Shown piece by piece: positions 1-7,355 of a DNA stretch of 64,000 bases (its first letter is position 1; every line of letters begins with the position of its first letter). The stretch comes from an uncultured Eubacterium sp. (GTDB lineage Bacteria > Bacillota > Clostridia > Lachnospirales > Lachnospiraceae). The translations under genes and the position numbers were made by a program. The stretch lies in assembly GCA_934322085.1 (NCBI GenBank), contig CAKRGF010000004.1, forward strand, positions 1-64,000, given 5' to 3'. Below the pieces are notes generated by a model. The model was not told where the DNA came from, did no database searches, and saw only the letters and a list, made by a program, of their open reading frames with translations.

Positions 1-106
1 GAAGATGATGTCCGAGGAAAGTGGCGAAAATTATAAGATGATTCAGCGCTATATATGGCTTGCCAGATTAAGTGATGCGCTGCTGGCTTTGGTAGATAAT
101 GGTTAA
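1..106 (+). pseudogene. ParB-like partition protein fragment
   Basis: The frame from base 2 is open from the window edge to a TAA at 104-106 and encodes about 34 residues, including MIQRYIWLARLSDALLALVD. This resembles the helix-turn-helix region of ParB/Spo0J-family proteins found on Firmicute mobile elements, where the text normally runs on into a further helical domain. Here it ends at a junction near base 100, where a PurH-like sequence begins in another frame. I read it as the 3' end of a deletion-truncated gene. The family call rests on motif memory only and the 5' part is outside the window. Confidence 0.45.
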
Positions 107-473
107 AACGTTACATCCATTAATACATGCGGGTATACTTGGTAACAAGTATACAGAATCAGATCAAGAGTATATGGATGATTTTCATATTCAACCTATT
201 GATGCAATAATTATTAATTTTTATGGATTTAGTGAGGCTGTAGATAATAATGAAAGCTTGGAAATAATACGACAAAATATTGATATTGGAGGAGCATCAT
301 TGTGTCATGCGGCCAGAAAAGCTTTTATTAATACGGTTTTAATAGCAAATCCGAGTGAATATGGGAAAATGATTGATAATATATCTCAAAATGCTGGTTG
401 TAGTACAATGGAATATCGACTCAATGCCGCTAAACGTGCGTCAAAACACTTAACAAAAATTAAGAAACGATGA
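99..473 (+). pseudogene. PurH-type MGS-like domain, N-terminally truncated
   Basis: The 124-residue product begins VKTLHPLIHAGILG, the conserved VKTLHP-x-x-HAGIL segment of the methylglyoxal-synthase-like (IMP cyclohydrolase) domain of PurH. It continues with NFYGFSEAV and ENIDIGG-like IDIGGAS, and its tail MEYRLNAAKRASKHL matches the end of that domain. Normal PurH has about 60 residues before VKTLHP and an AICAR transformylase domain after, and both are missing. The upstream sequence is instead a ParB-like fragment, so the start was probably lost by deletion and the ATG used here is fortuitous. It lies before a methyltransferase remnant and a HAD gene, which may be scraps of a sugar- or nucleotide-modification locus. 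Function in the present form is unlikely. Confidence 0.6.
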
Positions 474-972
474 AAAATTTGATTATGTATCTTGTATACA
501 TGTTTTGGAACATGTATATGATATTAACCAAAGTGTTTCTGAATTATATAGAGTTTGTAAATATGAAGCAATAGTAGCCTTACCAACTTGTCTGAATGCG
601 TGTGTGTTTGCGAGAATAGGAGGGGCAGATTACTACAATTTTAGGAAGAAAAGTATTCCATGTATGGTGCTTGGAAGTATAAAAGTGATGATGGCATTTG
701 CAACAAGAAAAGAGGGAGTTTACGAAAATAATGGTGAAAAAGGAGAAATTGTTAAACATCTATTGCGCTTTCCTAGAAAAGGAAAAGAGTTGATGACTAG
801 TCATGGATTTTCTGTTGTTAAATATGGAGCAGATGGGTTTTGCTTTCCATGGTTAAAGTGCTTAATACGTTTACAAAAAATATTAGATAAATTTGCATAT
901 ATTCCAGTAATGAGAAACTGGGGATTCGGTACACATTATTTTTTGAAAAAACAAACTAACAATCAAGTCTAG
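454..972 (+). pseudogene. class I SAM-dependent methyltransferase, C-terminal part
   Basis: The open frame runs from 454 and contains FDYVSCIHVLEHVYDINQSV, the motif that follows the SAM-binding beta strands in Methyltransf_11/12 proteins (D-x-V-x-x-x-x-V-L-E-H). Only a TTG at 505 could act as a start within the frame, and it would cut the motif. The glycine-rich SAM motif I that should precede it is absent, so the gene has lost its N-terminal 50-80 residues. It overlaps the preceding PurH-like ORF by 20 bases in another frame and the convergent HAD gene by 17 bases. The substrate cannot be told. The C-terminus (NWGFGTHYFLKK) looks complete. Confidence 0.6.
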
Positions 973-1639
973 AACATAGCGCTGAACAAGAATTGATTGT
1001 TTTATGTGAACATATCGAAGTGTTCCGGTCCAAGAGCAAAAATTTGCAGCCTGCATTTTTGGCGGTTAGAAAATCCTTTGGTTCATCGCCTACAAAGAGA
1101 ATTTCATTTATAGGAATATTAAAATGATTAGCAATATAGAAAATACCGGCTTTATTTGGTTTTCTATACCCACATGTTTGAGAAGAAACATATAAATCTA
1201 AGTGTTCTATAAGTGAAGCAATATCTTTTCGGAAAAGACTGTCAGGCATTGCTGTAGGTAAGTCTGTAAGAGAAGCAATTAGAAAATTTTTTTTTAAATT
1301 CTGTAGGGAGGCAATCGAATCAGGGTAAATAATTGGAGAAAGTTTTAAACCTTCAAAGAAAGATTGGATTACATCATTATAGTTAATAGAGGTTTTTGAC
1401 CAATGACGTAAACACTGGGAGAAAATGTATTCAGGAGATAATTCGTTTTCACGGTAATTATACCTAGGATTATAGGACTTCATTATATTAACTGATTGTT
1501 GTATATCATTATTTGATATGTTTTGACTGAGAGATTTGGCAATCTTTTTAAAACCTAAATAATAGAATGAGTCCCATGTGAAAGGCATACCTTCATATTG
1601 CATTAATGTTCCACCCATGTCAAAAATAATGCACTTCAT
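956..1639 (-). CDS. HAD-superfamily hydrolase
   Basis: The 227-residue protein has all four HAD motifs: motif I FDMGGTL near residue 6 (nucleophile and acid aspartates, with the second D replaced by G in DMGGT), motif II SLTD near 125, the motif III lysine in the GYRKP segment, and motif IV VGDEPKDF near 190. A helical cap of about 80 residues lies between motifs I and II. The expected chemistry is hydrolysis of a small phosphorylated metabolite. Motif I DxGGT rather than DxDGT is common in HAD phosphatases of the YjjG/PhnX-like subgroups. The ATG is preceded by AGGAGCC on the minus strand. It converges on the methyltransferase remnant. The substrate is unknown. Confidence 0.8.
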   Translation of the reverse strand: MKCIIFDMGGTLMQYEGMPFTWDSFYYLGFKKIAKSLSQNISNNDIQQSVNIMKSYNPRYNYRENELSPEYIFSQCLRHWSKTSINYNDVIQSFFEGLKLSPIIYPDSIASLQNLKKNFLIASLTDLPTAMPDSLFRKDIASLIEHLDLYVSSQTCGYRKPNKAGIFYIANHFNIPINEILFVGDEPKDFLTAKNAGCKFLLLDRNTSICSHKTINSCSALCSRLDC

Positions 1640-1767
1640 TTATAGGCTCCTTTCTGCTTGTGTCACTATAAACATTATAAAATGAATTGCCTAATAAGTC
1701 AATAATAATATTTTATTTGAGTTTCCCCATTTTTTTTCAGGAACTAAATCATCTGCAAAATAAAAAA

Positions 1768-1835
1768 GCAAAAACACTGCACTAATGTTATAATTAAATC
1801 ACGACAAAATAAATAAAACAAAGGAGTGTTTTTGC
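1768..1835 (+). promoter_or_regulatory. inverted repeat over transposase leader and RBS
   Basis: GCAAAAACACT at 1768-1778 is the exact inverted complement of AGTGTTTTTGC at 1825-1835, which ends directly at the transposase ATG and partly covers the AAGGAG ribosome site (1821-1826). Between them lie TATAAT (1789-1794) and an A-rich leader. A transcript entering from outside would fold and hide the RBS, whereas one starting near TATAAT would lack the left arm. Many insertion sequences use this design to limit transposase synthesis. The repeat is seen and the role is inferred. Confidence 0.45.
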
Positions 1836-2436
1836 ATGATTAATTATAACAGATTAGGATATGAAATTAAACGGGATTTAGCAAATTTCTCAGAAAAAAT
1901 TTCAAATGGATTGAAACGACCACAAAGCAAATTTCTTTTACAGATGATTTATGGTATTTTAGCCGGAAACAAACTTCATTTGAGCGAAATTGCCCGCTCT
2001 TTAAACGAAAATATTACACTTAAGAAAACCATTGACAGACTTTCAAGAAATTTGTCTGCCTTTAAGGAAAAGGAAACGGTTATGAAAAACTATATTTCGG
2101 AGGTTAAGAAACAGATAAACGAGGAAAATGCTGTGATTATTATTGATAATTCTGACATTACCAAACCATGTAGTCCGAAAATGGAAGCGATTTCCGATGT
2201 CCACGACGGGAGTACTGGGGAAATCAGAAAAGGATATTTTACTGTGGAAGCTGCCGTGCTTTCACAAAACAAAAAAATGCCACTCCCCGTCTACGAAAAG
2301 GTCTTTTCGGCGGCAGAAAAAGGGTTTATCAGTGCAACGCACGAGAATCTACAATGCTTGAAATCATTGTCTGCACATTTCTCAAAGAACTGTGTCCGAA
2401 CACTTGACAGAGGATTTGACGCAAATGATTACTACA
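1836..2436 (+). mobile_element. IS4-like transposase, 3' end lost
   Basis: The frame encodes about 200 residues of a DDE transposase of the IS4 type common in Clostridia: an N-terminal helical part (LKRPQSKFLLQMIYGILAGN), then the first catalytic Asp region AVIIIDNSDITKP near residue 105, and the second in RTLDRGFDANDYY near 190. The protein should continue for at least 150 residues to a catalytic Glu. Instead the text changes near base 2436 to the tail of an ABC-transporter binding protein. The ORF formally runs ten codons further to a stop at 2468 in unrelated sequence. The element therefore has no visible right end and should not move on its own. Confidence 0.7.
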
Positions 2437-2871
2437 GAACTTGGTGGTTTGGAGCCATCGACTGCTAAATTGCCATTTCTTGGTTATTCAATTTATAAGG
2501 CAAAGTACGAATCGGCATCCAAAGATTATCTGGCAGATTATTGTAAAAAGGAATTTAATTCAATTCCAAGTAATGATGTAATCTGTGGTTTTATGGCAGT
2601 AGAACTTGCTTGTGAAGCAGCAAAGAAAGCAAATTCAACAGAAACCGATGCTCTTCAGGAAGCATTATCAAACAATACATTTAATCTGGCAGGTTATCCT
2701 TATAAGATGAATGAAAGTGGTGGTAATGGTGCAGATTTCGACTGGGGATGTGGACAGTTTCAGCCAAAAGATTTATCCAAGGCAGATGCATCTGGCGATG
2801 ACTGGGTAACGTTATGGCCGGAAAAATATGCAACATCTTCTGAGGCAATTACATTTGAGGGATGGAAGTAA
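2437..2871 (+). pseudogene. branched-chain amino acid-type ABC binding protein, C-terminal fragment
   Basis: The reading frame with LGYSIYKAKYESASKDYLAD through CGFMAVELACEAAKKAN to FEGWK is the C-terminal third of a periplasmic-binding-protein type 6 (LivJ-like) lipoprotein. It is fused out of frame to the transposase, so signal peptide and N-lobe are missing. An apparent start upstream at 2392 lies inside transposase sequence and is not real. No transporter permease genes follow. I read this as the remainder after an IS-associated deletion. The ligand class (amino acid or urea) is uncertain. Confidence 0.6.
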
Positions 2872-2896
2872 TTGCCACCCGGAAAGAAGGGAAGAC

Positions 2897-3535
2897 ATGA
2901 AAAATTATGTAATTACAATTGCCAGAGGTTTTGGCAGTGGTGGTAAAGAAATCGGGAATGAAGTTGCCAAACGGCTCGGGATACCTTGTTATGAAAAGCG
3001 GATATTAAAAATGGCGTCTGAATTCAGCGGTTTGAATGAAAAACTATTTTTTGATATTGATGAAAAATTGAGAGGGTCTTATCTGCACAAAAAAATGAAA
3101 GGAATGCTCGATTATTCTGCTGTGCCAGATCCAGCCAGTAAAGATTTTGTGTCGGACGAATCAATCTATCAGCTGCAGGCTTATATTATAAGAGATCTGG
3201 CAAACTTTGAGTCGTGTGTTATCGTAGGGAAATGTGCCAATAAGATACTTGAACAGTGGCCTAATGTTATCAGTATTTATATTGAAGCTCCGAGAGAAAA
3301 ATGCCGGCAGTCCATTATGGAGAAAATGCAGGTTTCGGAAAAGGAAGCAGATCGTCTAATAACAAAAACAGATAAGTATCGTGCAGAATATTATAAATAC
3401 TATACCGGTGGAGATTACTGGACGAATCCGACAAGTTATGATCTTACGATCAACACTGGGCGGGTAGGGCGCGATAAAGCAGTCGATCTTATAATTGATT
3501 ACCTGAAAATGCGCTTTGGTGACAAACCAAAATAA
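2897..3535 (+). CDS. cytidylate kinase-like protein
   Basis: The 212-residue protein starts MKNYVITIARGFGSGGKEIG, the P-loop-like N-terminus of the Cytidylate_kin2 family (Cmk-like). It continues with ASEFSG, CVIVGKCAN and a C-terminal NTGRVGRDKAVDLI, which matches the family's nucleoside monophosphate kinase fold. The ATG at 2897 follows GGAAAGAAGGGAAGAC; a longer in-frame extension to 2828 falls in the preceding fragment. In this family the phosphoryl acceptor is often not proven to be CMP, and many members are annotated only as cytidylate kinase-like. The gene stands alone between two pseudogenes. It appears intact. Confidence 0.75.
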   Translation: MKNYVITIARGFGSGGKEIGNEVAKRLGIPCYEKRILKMASEFSGLNEKLFFDIDEKLRGSYLHKKMKGMLDYSAVPDPASKDFVSDESIYQLQAYIIRDLANFESCVIVGKCANKILEQWPNVISIYIEAPREKCRQSIMEKMQVSEKEADRLITKTDKYRAEYYKYYTGGDYWTNPTSYDLTINTGRVGRDKAVDLIIDYLKMRFGDKPK

Positions 3536-3540
3536 ACAAC

Positions 3541-3576
3541 TCTACGTTCCGTAGATTGCCCCTCCTACTTCGTAGG
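3541..3576 (+). repeat. two adjacent mini-hairpins
   Basis: TCTACG-TTC-CGTAGA (3541-3555) and CCTAC-TTC-GTAGG (3564-3576) share the loop TTC and are nearly the same palindrome. They lie six bases after the stop of the kinase-like gene. No T-run follows, so they are not a standard terminator. They may stabilise the 3' end of the transcript. Confidence 0.4.
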
Positions 3577-3615
3577 TTTAGAATGAAAATAAAAAACTAG
3601 GAGGGAATCTGATTT

Positions 3616-4073
3616 ATGGACAATATGACGGCGAAAGTAAGTTGTTTTGCAAGGGCGTATCATCACAAGAATAATTCCGTACACATATTTAATGATGGTG
3701 CTACGGAAGCTATTTTAGGAAAGGGTTATGAAGAAATTTCGAAAAGCATGATAGATGGACTTCCTTTTTTCTTCCCTGCAATCTTGCCGAAATCTCATGG
3801 AAAAATAAACTAATCAAGGCCGGATATGAGAAGAGGGGAAAAACTTTTGGAAGTTTATTGTGAATCAGTTATTATCTTCAAAAAGAGGATTTTGAGAAAC
3901 TCCTTATGAACATAAGTGAAATTATGGCAGTGGATTAAGCAGTATGTTTTGATTATCCTTCGATAGAGCAGAGCAGTGAGACAAGAACAAATCAGATGCT
4001 GGCATCTGGAGCGGGAGAACAGATGAAAGCATCAGAAGGAGTTCACTATGTGTTAGCAAAGAAAGTCCGTTAA
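3616..4073 (+). pseudogene. class I SAM-dependent methyltransferase (LCM-like) remnant
   Basis: A good start (AGGAGGGAATCTG before ATG 3616) opens MDNMTAKVSCFARAYHHKN, the typical N-terminus of a Clostridial leucine-carboxyl-methyltransferase-like family. The frame stops at 3811-3813 after 65 residues. Pieces of the same family reappear downstream in other frames: AGYEKRGKTFWKF, then FDYPSIEQSSETRTNQML and a C-terminal EGVHYVLAKKVR ending at 4073. The SAM-binding centre is gone. Several internal deletions and frameshifts have therefore destroyed the gene. Confidence 0.65.
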
Positions 4074-4081
4074 AAAACGAA

Positions 4082-4107
4082 AGGCAAAGCCATTCCGGCT
4101 TTGTCTT
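4082..4107 (+). terminator. intrinsic terminator-like hairpin
   Basis: GGCAAAGCC pairs with GGCTTTGTC (one G-T pair) around ATTCC, followed by TTTT. It lies just after the decayed methyltransferase and before the promoter of the ATPase gene. Confidence 0.6.
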
Positions 4108-4161
4108 TTGCTATATACATTACATAAAATCGTGAAAAAACACATAAAATAGTAATAAGTA

Positions 4162-4190
4162 TTGAAAGAAAGGGGGATTAGTGGTAAAAT
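4162..4190 (+). promoter_or_regulatory. sigma-A type promoter of the ATPase gene
   Basis: TTGAAA (4162-4167) and TAAAAT (4185-4190) are separated by 17 bases, close to consensus, and lie 48 bases before the ATG at 4238. The segment from the -10 on is almost repeated upstream of the BIG2 gene at 35223. Confidence 0.6.
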
Positions 4191-4202
4191 TACACTACTA
4201 AA

Positions 4203-4221
4203 TTTTGTGCAATGCACAAAA
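4203..4221 (+). promoter_or_regulatory. palindromic operator candidate or leader hairpin
   Basis: TTTTGTGC-AAT-GCACAAAA is a perfect 8-base inverted repeat placed about 12 bases after the -10 and ending just before AAGGAG. Position and symmetry fit a repressor site at the transcription start, or a small hairpin next to the RBS. No regulator gene is adjacent. Confidence 0.4.
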
Positions 4222-4237
4222 ATAAGGAGTGAAAAGT

Positions 4238-5491
4238 ATGGAAATTAAGAGAGACCTATATCTTGAACAGTTAAAAATAAGAAAAAATAATGGAATGGTA
4301 AAGATTATTACTGGTATACGAAGATGTGGAAAGTCATTCTTATTATTTGTTTTGTTTAAGAAATATTTGTTGGAGAATGGCGTAGACAAGGACCATATTA
4401 TTGAGATTGCATTAGATGGTATCGAAAATGAGGAACTTAGGGATCCTAAAAAGTGTTTTCAATATATAAAAAATGAAATGAAAGATGAGCAGATGTATTA
4501 TCTGCTTTTGGACGAGGTACAATTTATGCCTCGGTTTGAGGAGGTGCTGAACAGCCTGCTTCATATTCACAACATTGACATGTATGTAACGGGAAGTAAT
4601 TCAAAATTTTTATCAACTGATATTGTGACCGAATTTAGAGGAAGGGGAGATGAAATTAGAATCTATCCTTTATCTTTTGCGGAGTTTTATACGGCTTTTG
4701 GGGGAGATTATGATGACGCATGGAATGAGTATATGATATATGGTGGACTTCCACAGGTGGCACAATTTTCAGAAGAACGTCAAAAGGCAGAATATTTAAA
4801 AAACATATTTACAAATGTTTATATTAAAGATGTGGTTGAGCGTAATAAGATTCATAATGTTGATGAAATAAATACTCTGATTGATATTTTGGCATCTGCA
4901 ATAGGAGCACCGACTAATCCAACAAAAATATCAAATACTTTTAAAAGTGATCGAGGCATTATTTACAGTAATAAAACAATATCAAACCATATTGATTATT
5001 TGATAGAAGCATTTCTGATTTCAAAAGCCAACAGATATGATATAAAAGGAAGAAAGTATGTGGGGGCAAATTTAAAATATTATTTTTCTGATGTAGGACT
5101 CAGAAATGCCAGATTGAATTTTAGACAACAGGAGCCGACGCATATTATGGAAAACATTGTGTATAATGAGCTGCTTGTTCGTGGATACAATGTGGATGTT
5201 GGTATTGTGAATGTAATGGCAAAAAATGTGGATGGTAAGAGAGTTCGTAAACAGTTAGAAGTTGATTTTGTGGTAAACCAAGGAAGTCAGAGATATTACA
5301 TCCAAGTGGCTTATGATATGACTTCTGAGGAAAAGCAAACGCAGGAACTCAATTCATTAAGGAATATTCCGGATTCATTTAAGAAAATAATTATAATAAA
5401 TGGAACAAAGAAGCCTTGGAGAAATGATGAAGGATTTGTAATTATGGGAATGAAATATTTTCTTCTTAACGCTGACAGTTTGGAATTTTAA
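4238..5491 (+). CDS. AAA-type ATPase with DUF4143-like C-terminus
   Basis: The 417-residue protein has a Walker A GIRRCGKS near residue 25, Walker B YLLLDEVQF near 90, and YVTGSNSKFLS with GRGDEIRIYPLSFAEF around 130-150, typical of the AAA_14/DUF4143 family. The C-terminal half holds the winged-helix part (NPTKISNTFKSDRG) and a PD-(D/E)XK-like segment (LEVDFVVNQG). ATG 4238 is chosen because AAGGAG lies 8 bases before it; a GTG at 4229 overlaps the RBS. Members are widespread in gut anaerobes and have no settled function; several are suspected of roles in defence or in mobile-element maintenance. It is monocistronic, with its own promoter and terminator. Confidence 0.8.
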   Translation: MEIKRDLYLEQLKIRKNNGMVKIITGIRRCGKSFLLFVLFKKYLLENGVDKDHIIEIALDGIENEELRDPKKCFQYIKNEMKDEQMYYLLLDEVQFMPRFEEVLNSLLHIHNIDMYVTGSNSKFLSTDIVTEFRGRGDEIRIYPLSFAEFYTAFGGDYDDAWNEYMIYGGLPQVAQFSEERQKAEYLKNIFTNVYIKDVVERNKIHNVDEINTLIDILASAIGAPTNPTKISNTFKSDRGIIYSNKTISNHIDYLIEAFLISKANRYDIKGRKYVGANLKYYFSDVGLRNARLNFRQQEPTHIMENIVYNELLVRGYNVDVGIVNVMAKNVDGKRVRKQLEVDFVVNQGSQRYYIQVAYDMTSEEKQTQELNSLRNIPDSFKKIIIINGTKKPWRNDEGFVIMGMKYFLLNADSLEF

Positions 5492-5510
5492 ATCGAAAGT
5501 AAGTTATGCA

Positions 5511-5539
5511 GGTGGAGCTACCGCTCCACCTTTCCTTTT
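5511..5539 (+). terminator. strong intrinsic terminator
   Basis: GGTGGAGC-TACC-GCTCCACC is a perfect 8-base stem followed by TTTCCTTTTTT on the plus strand. It ends the ATPase gene. The stem also contains the last codons and stop of the convergent CapA-like gene. Confidence 0.85.
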
Positions 5540-6681
5540 TTGTTGAAATGAACATTAAAAGGTTTACAATAACGGTTTATTTTCGCAAGAATTCTTTTTT
5601 TTGCTTTTCCTTTTGCCGGAGTCGGCTGATAGTTATTGATACTGTTGGTTGAAGAAACCTTGCATGGAATGATTTTTACATCATTGGATTTCTGCAACTT
5701 GCTCTTTTTGAAAGTAAAGGTTTGCTGGTAAATCATAGTGTCTTTGTCCGGTGGATTTGTGTTGCCGCCAAAGCAGAAGTTTGCAAGGCTGTAAACGATA
5801 TAGGCACCTTTGTATTTTTCGATTCCCTGCAGGACATGCGGGTGGTGGCCGAGGACAAGATTGGCACCTTGTTTTACGGCATAGTGGGCAATACTTTTCT
5901 GAACGGCATCCAGAGAACTTGTCTTTTCAATACCGGCGTGCATGCTGACAATAATAAGGTCCGCTTTTTTCTTTTTCAGTTTTTGAATACCGCTTTTTAT
6001 GTAGTGTTTGCTGGAGGATACACCTTCGAGGCCGTTGACCGCAATCATACCAATTTTTTTACCTTTCGTTTTGTAAATCGAAACTTTACCGTAGGAAGCA
6101 AAAGGCATCTTGTTTTTCTTGAAAACAGAGATTGTGTCATGGTAACTTCCATTTCCAAAGTCACGGCAGTGGTTGTTGGCAAAAGAGACGGCATCTACAT
6201 TTCCTTTTTGCAAAATTTTCAGATAAGAAGGGTTTCCCTTAAACGCAAAAGTTTTGTCGGCACGTGTACTTCTTGTCGTTAGAGTACCTTCAAAATTGAC
6301 AAGTGTTAAATCATCTTTTTTGAAAATGTTTTTAACATTTTTAAAGAAATAAGAAGGCGTTTTTTGTTTGTATTTTGCATAAAAATTAACGCTTGCCGGA
6401 GATTTATAATCGGAACCGAGTGTACAGTCTCCGGCGGCACTTATGGTGATTTTTGTTATGCTTTTTTTCTTTTTTGTTTTCTTTTTCGGAGCAGTAGTTG
6501 GTTTGCTTGTAACTGCCGGTGTCTGCGTGGCAGAAGGTGTTGCCGTGCCGGCTGGTTCTTTAGTTGCTGCAATATTAGTTTGTTCACTGCCGGCATTTTG
6601 TGCAAAGGCAGAAATCGGTGAAAAAATTGTTGTGCATAAAAGAGCAGCAAAAACAGATAAGGCTGTTAATTTCTTGTTCAT
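5518..6681 (-). CDS. secreted CapA-family protein
   Basis: The 387-residue protein has a signal peptide (LTALSVFAALLCTTIFSPISAFA), then a Thr/Pro/Lys-rich linker to about residue 75 and a PGA_cap (CapA) metallophosphatase-like domain. Motifs seen are AAGDCTLGSD, NFEGTLT, FANNHCRDFG, SMHAG and GHHPHVLQG, in the family order. CapA proteins are linked to poly-gamma-glutamate capsule synthesis or other envelope polymers, but isolated copies such as this, without CapB/C, have no assigned reaction. The Lys-rich linker should hold the enzyme at the cell wall. On the minus strand a promoter with an 18-base spacer lies 33 bases upstream. Confidence 0.85.
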   Translation of the reverse strand: MNKKLTALSVFAALLCTTIFSPISAFAQNAGSEQTNIAATKEPAGTATPSATQTPAVTSKPTTAPKKKTKKKKSITKITISAAGDCTLGSDYKSPASVNFYAKYKQKTPSYFFKNVKNIFKKDDLTLVNFEGTLTTRSTRADKTFAFKGNPSYLKILQKGNVDAVSFANNHCRDFGNGSYHDTISVFKKNKMPFASYGKVSIYKTKGKKIGMIAVNGLEGVSSSKHYIKSGIQKLKKKKADLIIVSMHAGIEKTSSLDAVQKSIAHYAVKQGANLVLGHHPHVLQGIEKYKGAYIVYSLANFCFGGNTNPPDKDTMIYQQTFTFKKSKLQKSNDVKIIPCKVSSTNSINNYQPTPAKGKAKKRILAKINRYCKPFNVHFNKKGKVER

Positions 6682-6713
6682 TTTGAATCCCCCTGTGTTA
6701 AAGTTATGATATA

Positions 6714-6743
6714 ATTATAGTTCCAATTTTTTTTAGCATACAA
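6714..6743 (-). promoter_or_regulatory. promoter of the CapA-like gene
   Basis: On the minus strand TTGTAT (6738-6743) and TATAAT (6714-6719) are separated by 18 bases, placed upstream of the ATG at 6681. Confidence 0.5.
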
Positions 6744-6860
6744 CAAAAGGGAATAAACTGTCAATTATTTATAAGGGTGTTTTCCAATTTGAAAAATAAA
6801 AAAGGTATCGACGTTTTGCGTGTGTCAATCGTATCTATAGTGAAAGGAGGAGAAAAAAGA

Positions 6861-7355
6861 ATGAATACTTTGGACGGTACCGGCCAAAAAAATAATTTTA
6901 CACAGACTTATGAAGCCTATGTGAATGACATATATCGTTTATGCTTTTCTTTTATGAAAAATCACATGGATGCGGAGGATATTGTACATGAGACGTTTTT
7001 GAAATATTATCATCTTGACCGCACCTTTGATTCGGAACAGCATAAAAAAGCGTGGTTGATTGTTACGGCGTCAAATGCGTGCAAGGATATGTTGAAGCAT
7101 TGGTGGAATCGTAGAAATCGTTTGGAGGATTATACGGAAATAGCGAAGGATTCGCATTCCGAAATAGATGGGATGATGAGTTTGATTTTGGAACTGCCGT
7201 ATCAGTATAAAATGGTAGTTTACCTATATTATTATGAAGGGTATAACAGCAGGGAAATTGCGGACTTGCTACATAAGTCAGAATCAACAATCCGGACGCG
7301 TCTGCAAAAAGCAAAAAAATTATTAAGAAAGGAATTGGAAAAAGATGGATATTAG
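6861..7355 (+). CDS. ECF-type RNA polymerase sigma factor
   Basis: The 164-residue protein has region 2 (YVNDIYRLCFSFMKNHMDAED, residues 20-45) and region 4 (NSREIADLLHKSESTIRTRL, residues 135-155) of sigma-70 family ECF factors, and lacks regions 1 and 3. It directs RNA polymerase to a small stress or envelope regulon. ATG 6861 is chosen because AAAGGAGG lies 10-14 bases before it; upstream codons in frame lack an RBS. It overlaps by 11 bases the membrane gene that follows, which is most likely its anti-sigma factor. Such pairs usually activate their own promoter, but I could not fix the site in the 180-base leader. Confidence 0.88.
   Translation: MNTLDGTGQKNNFTQTYEAYVNDIYRLCFSFMKNHMDAEDIVHETFLKYYHLDRTFDSEQHKKAWLIVTASNACKDMLKHWWNRRNRLEDYTEIAKDSHSEIDGMMSLILELPYQYKMVVYLYYYEGYNSREIADLLHKSESTIRTRLQKAKKLLRKELEKDGY

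Noticed and set aside
2828..2896. Earlier start for the cytidylate kinase-like gene
   Set aside because: The extension overlaps the binding-protein fragment and lacks a ribosome site; ATG 2897 has a good one and starts the family motif.
5722..6282. Long open frame on the plus strand within 5.7-6.3 kb
   Set aside because: It is antisense to the CapA-like gene, which has a signal peptide and all family motifs. The antisense frame has no ribosome site or recognisable domain.
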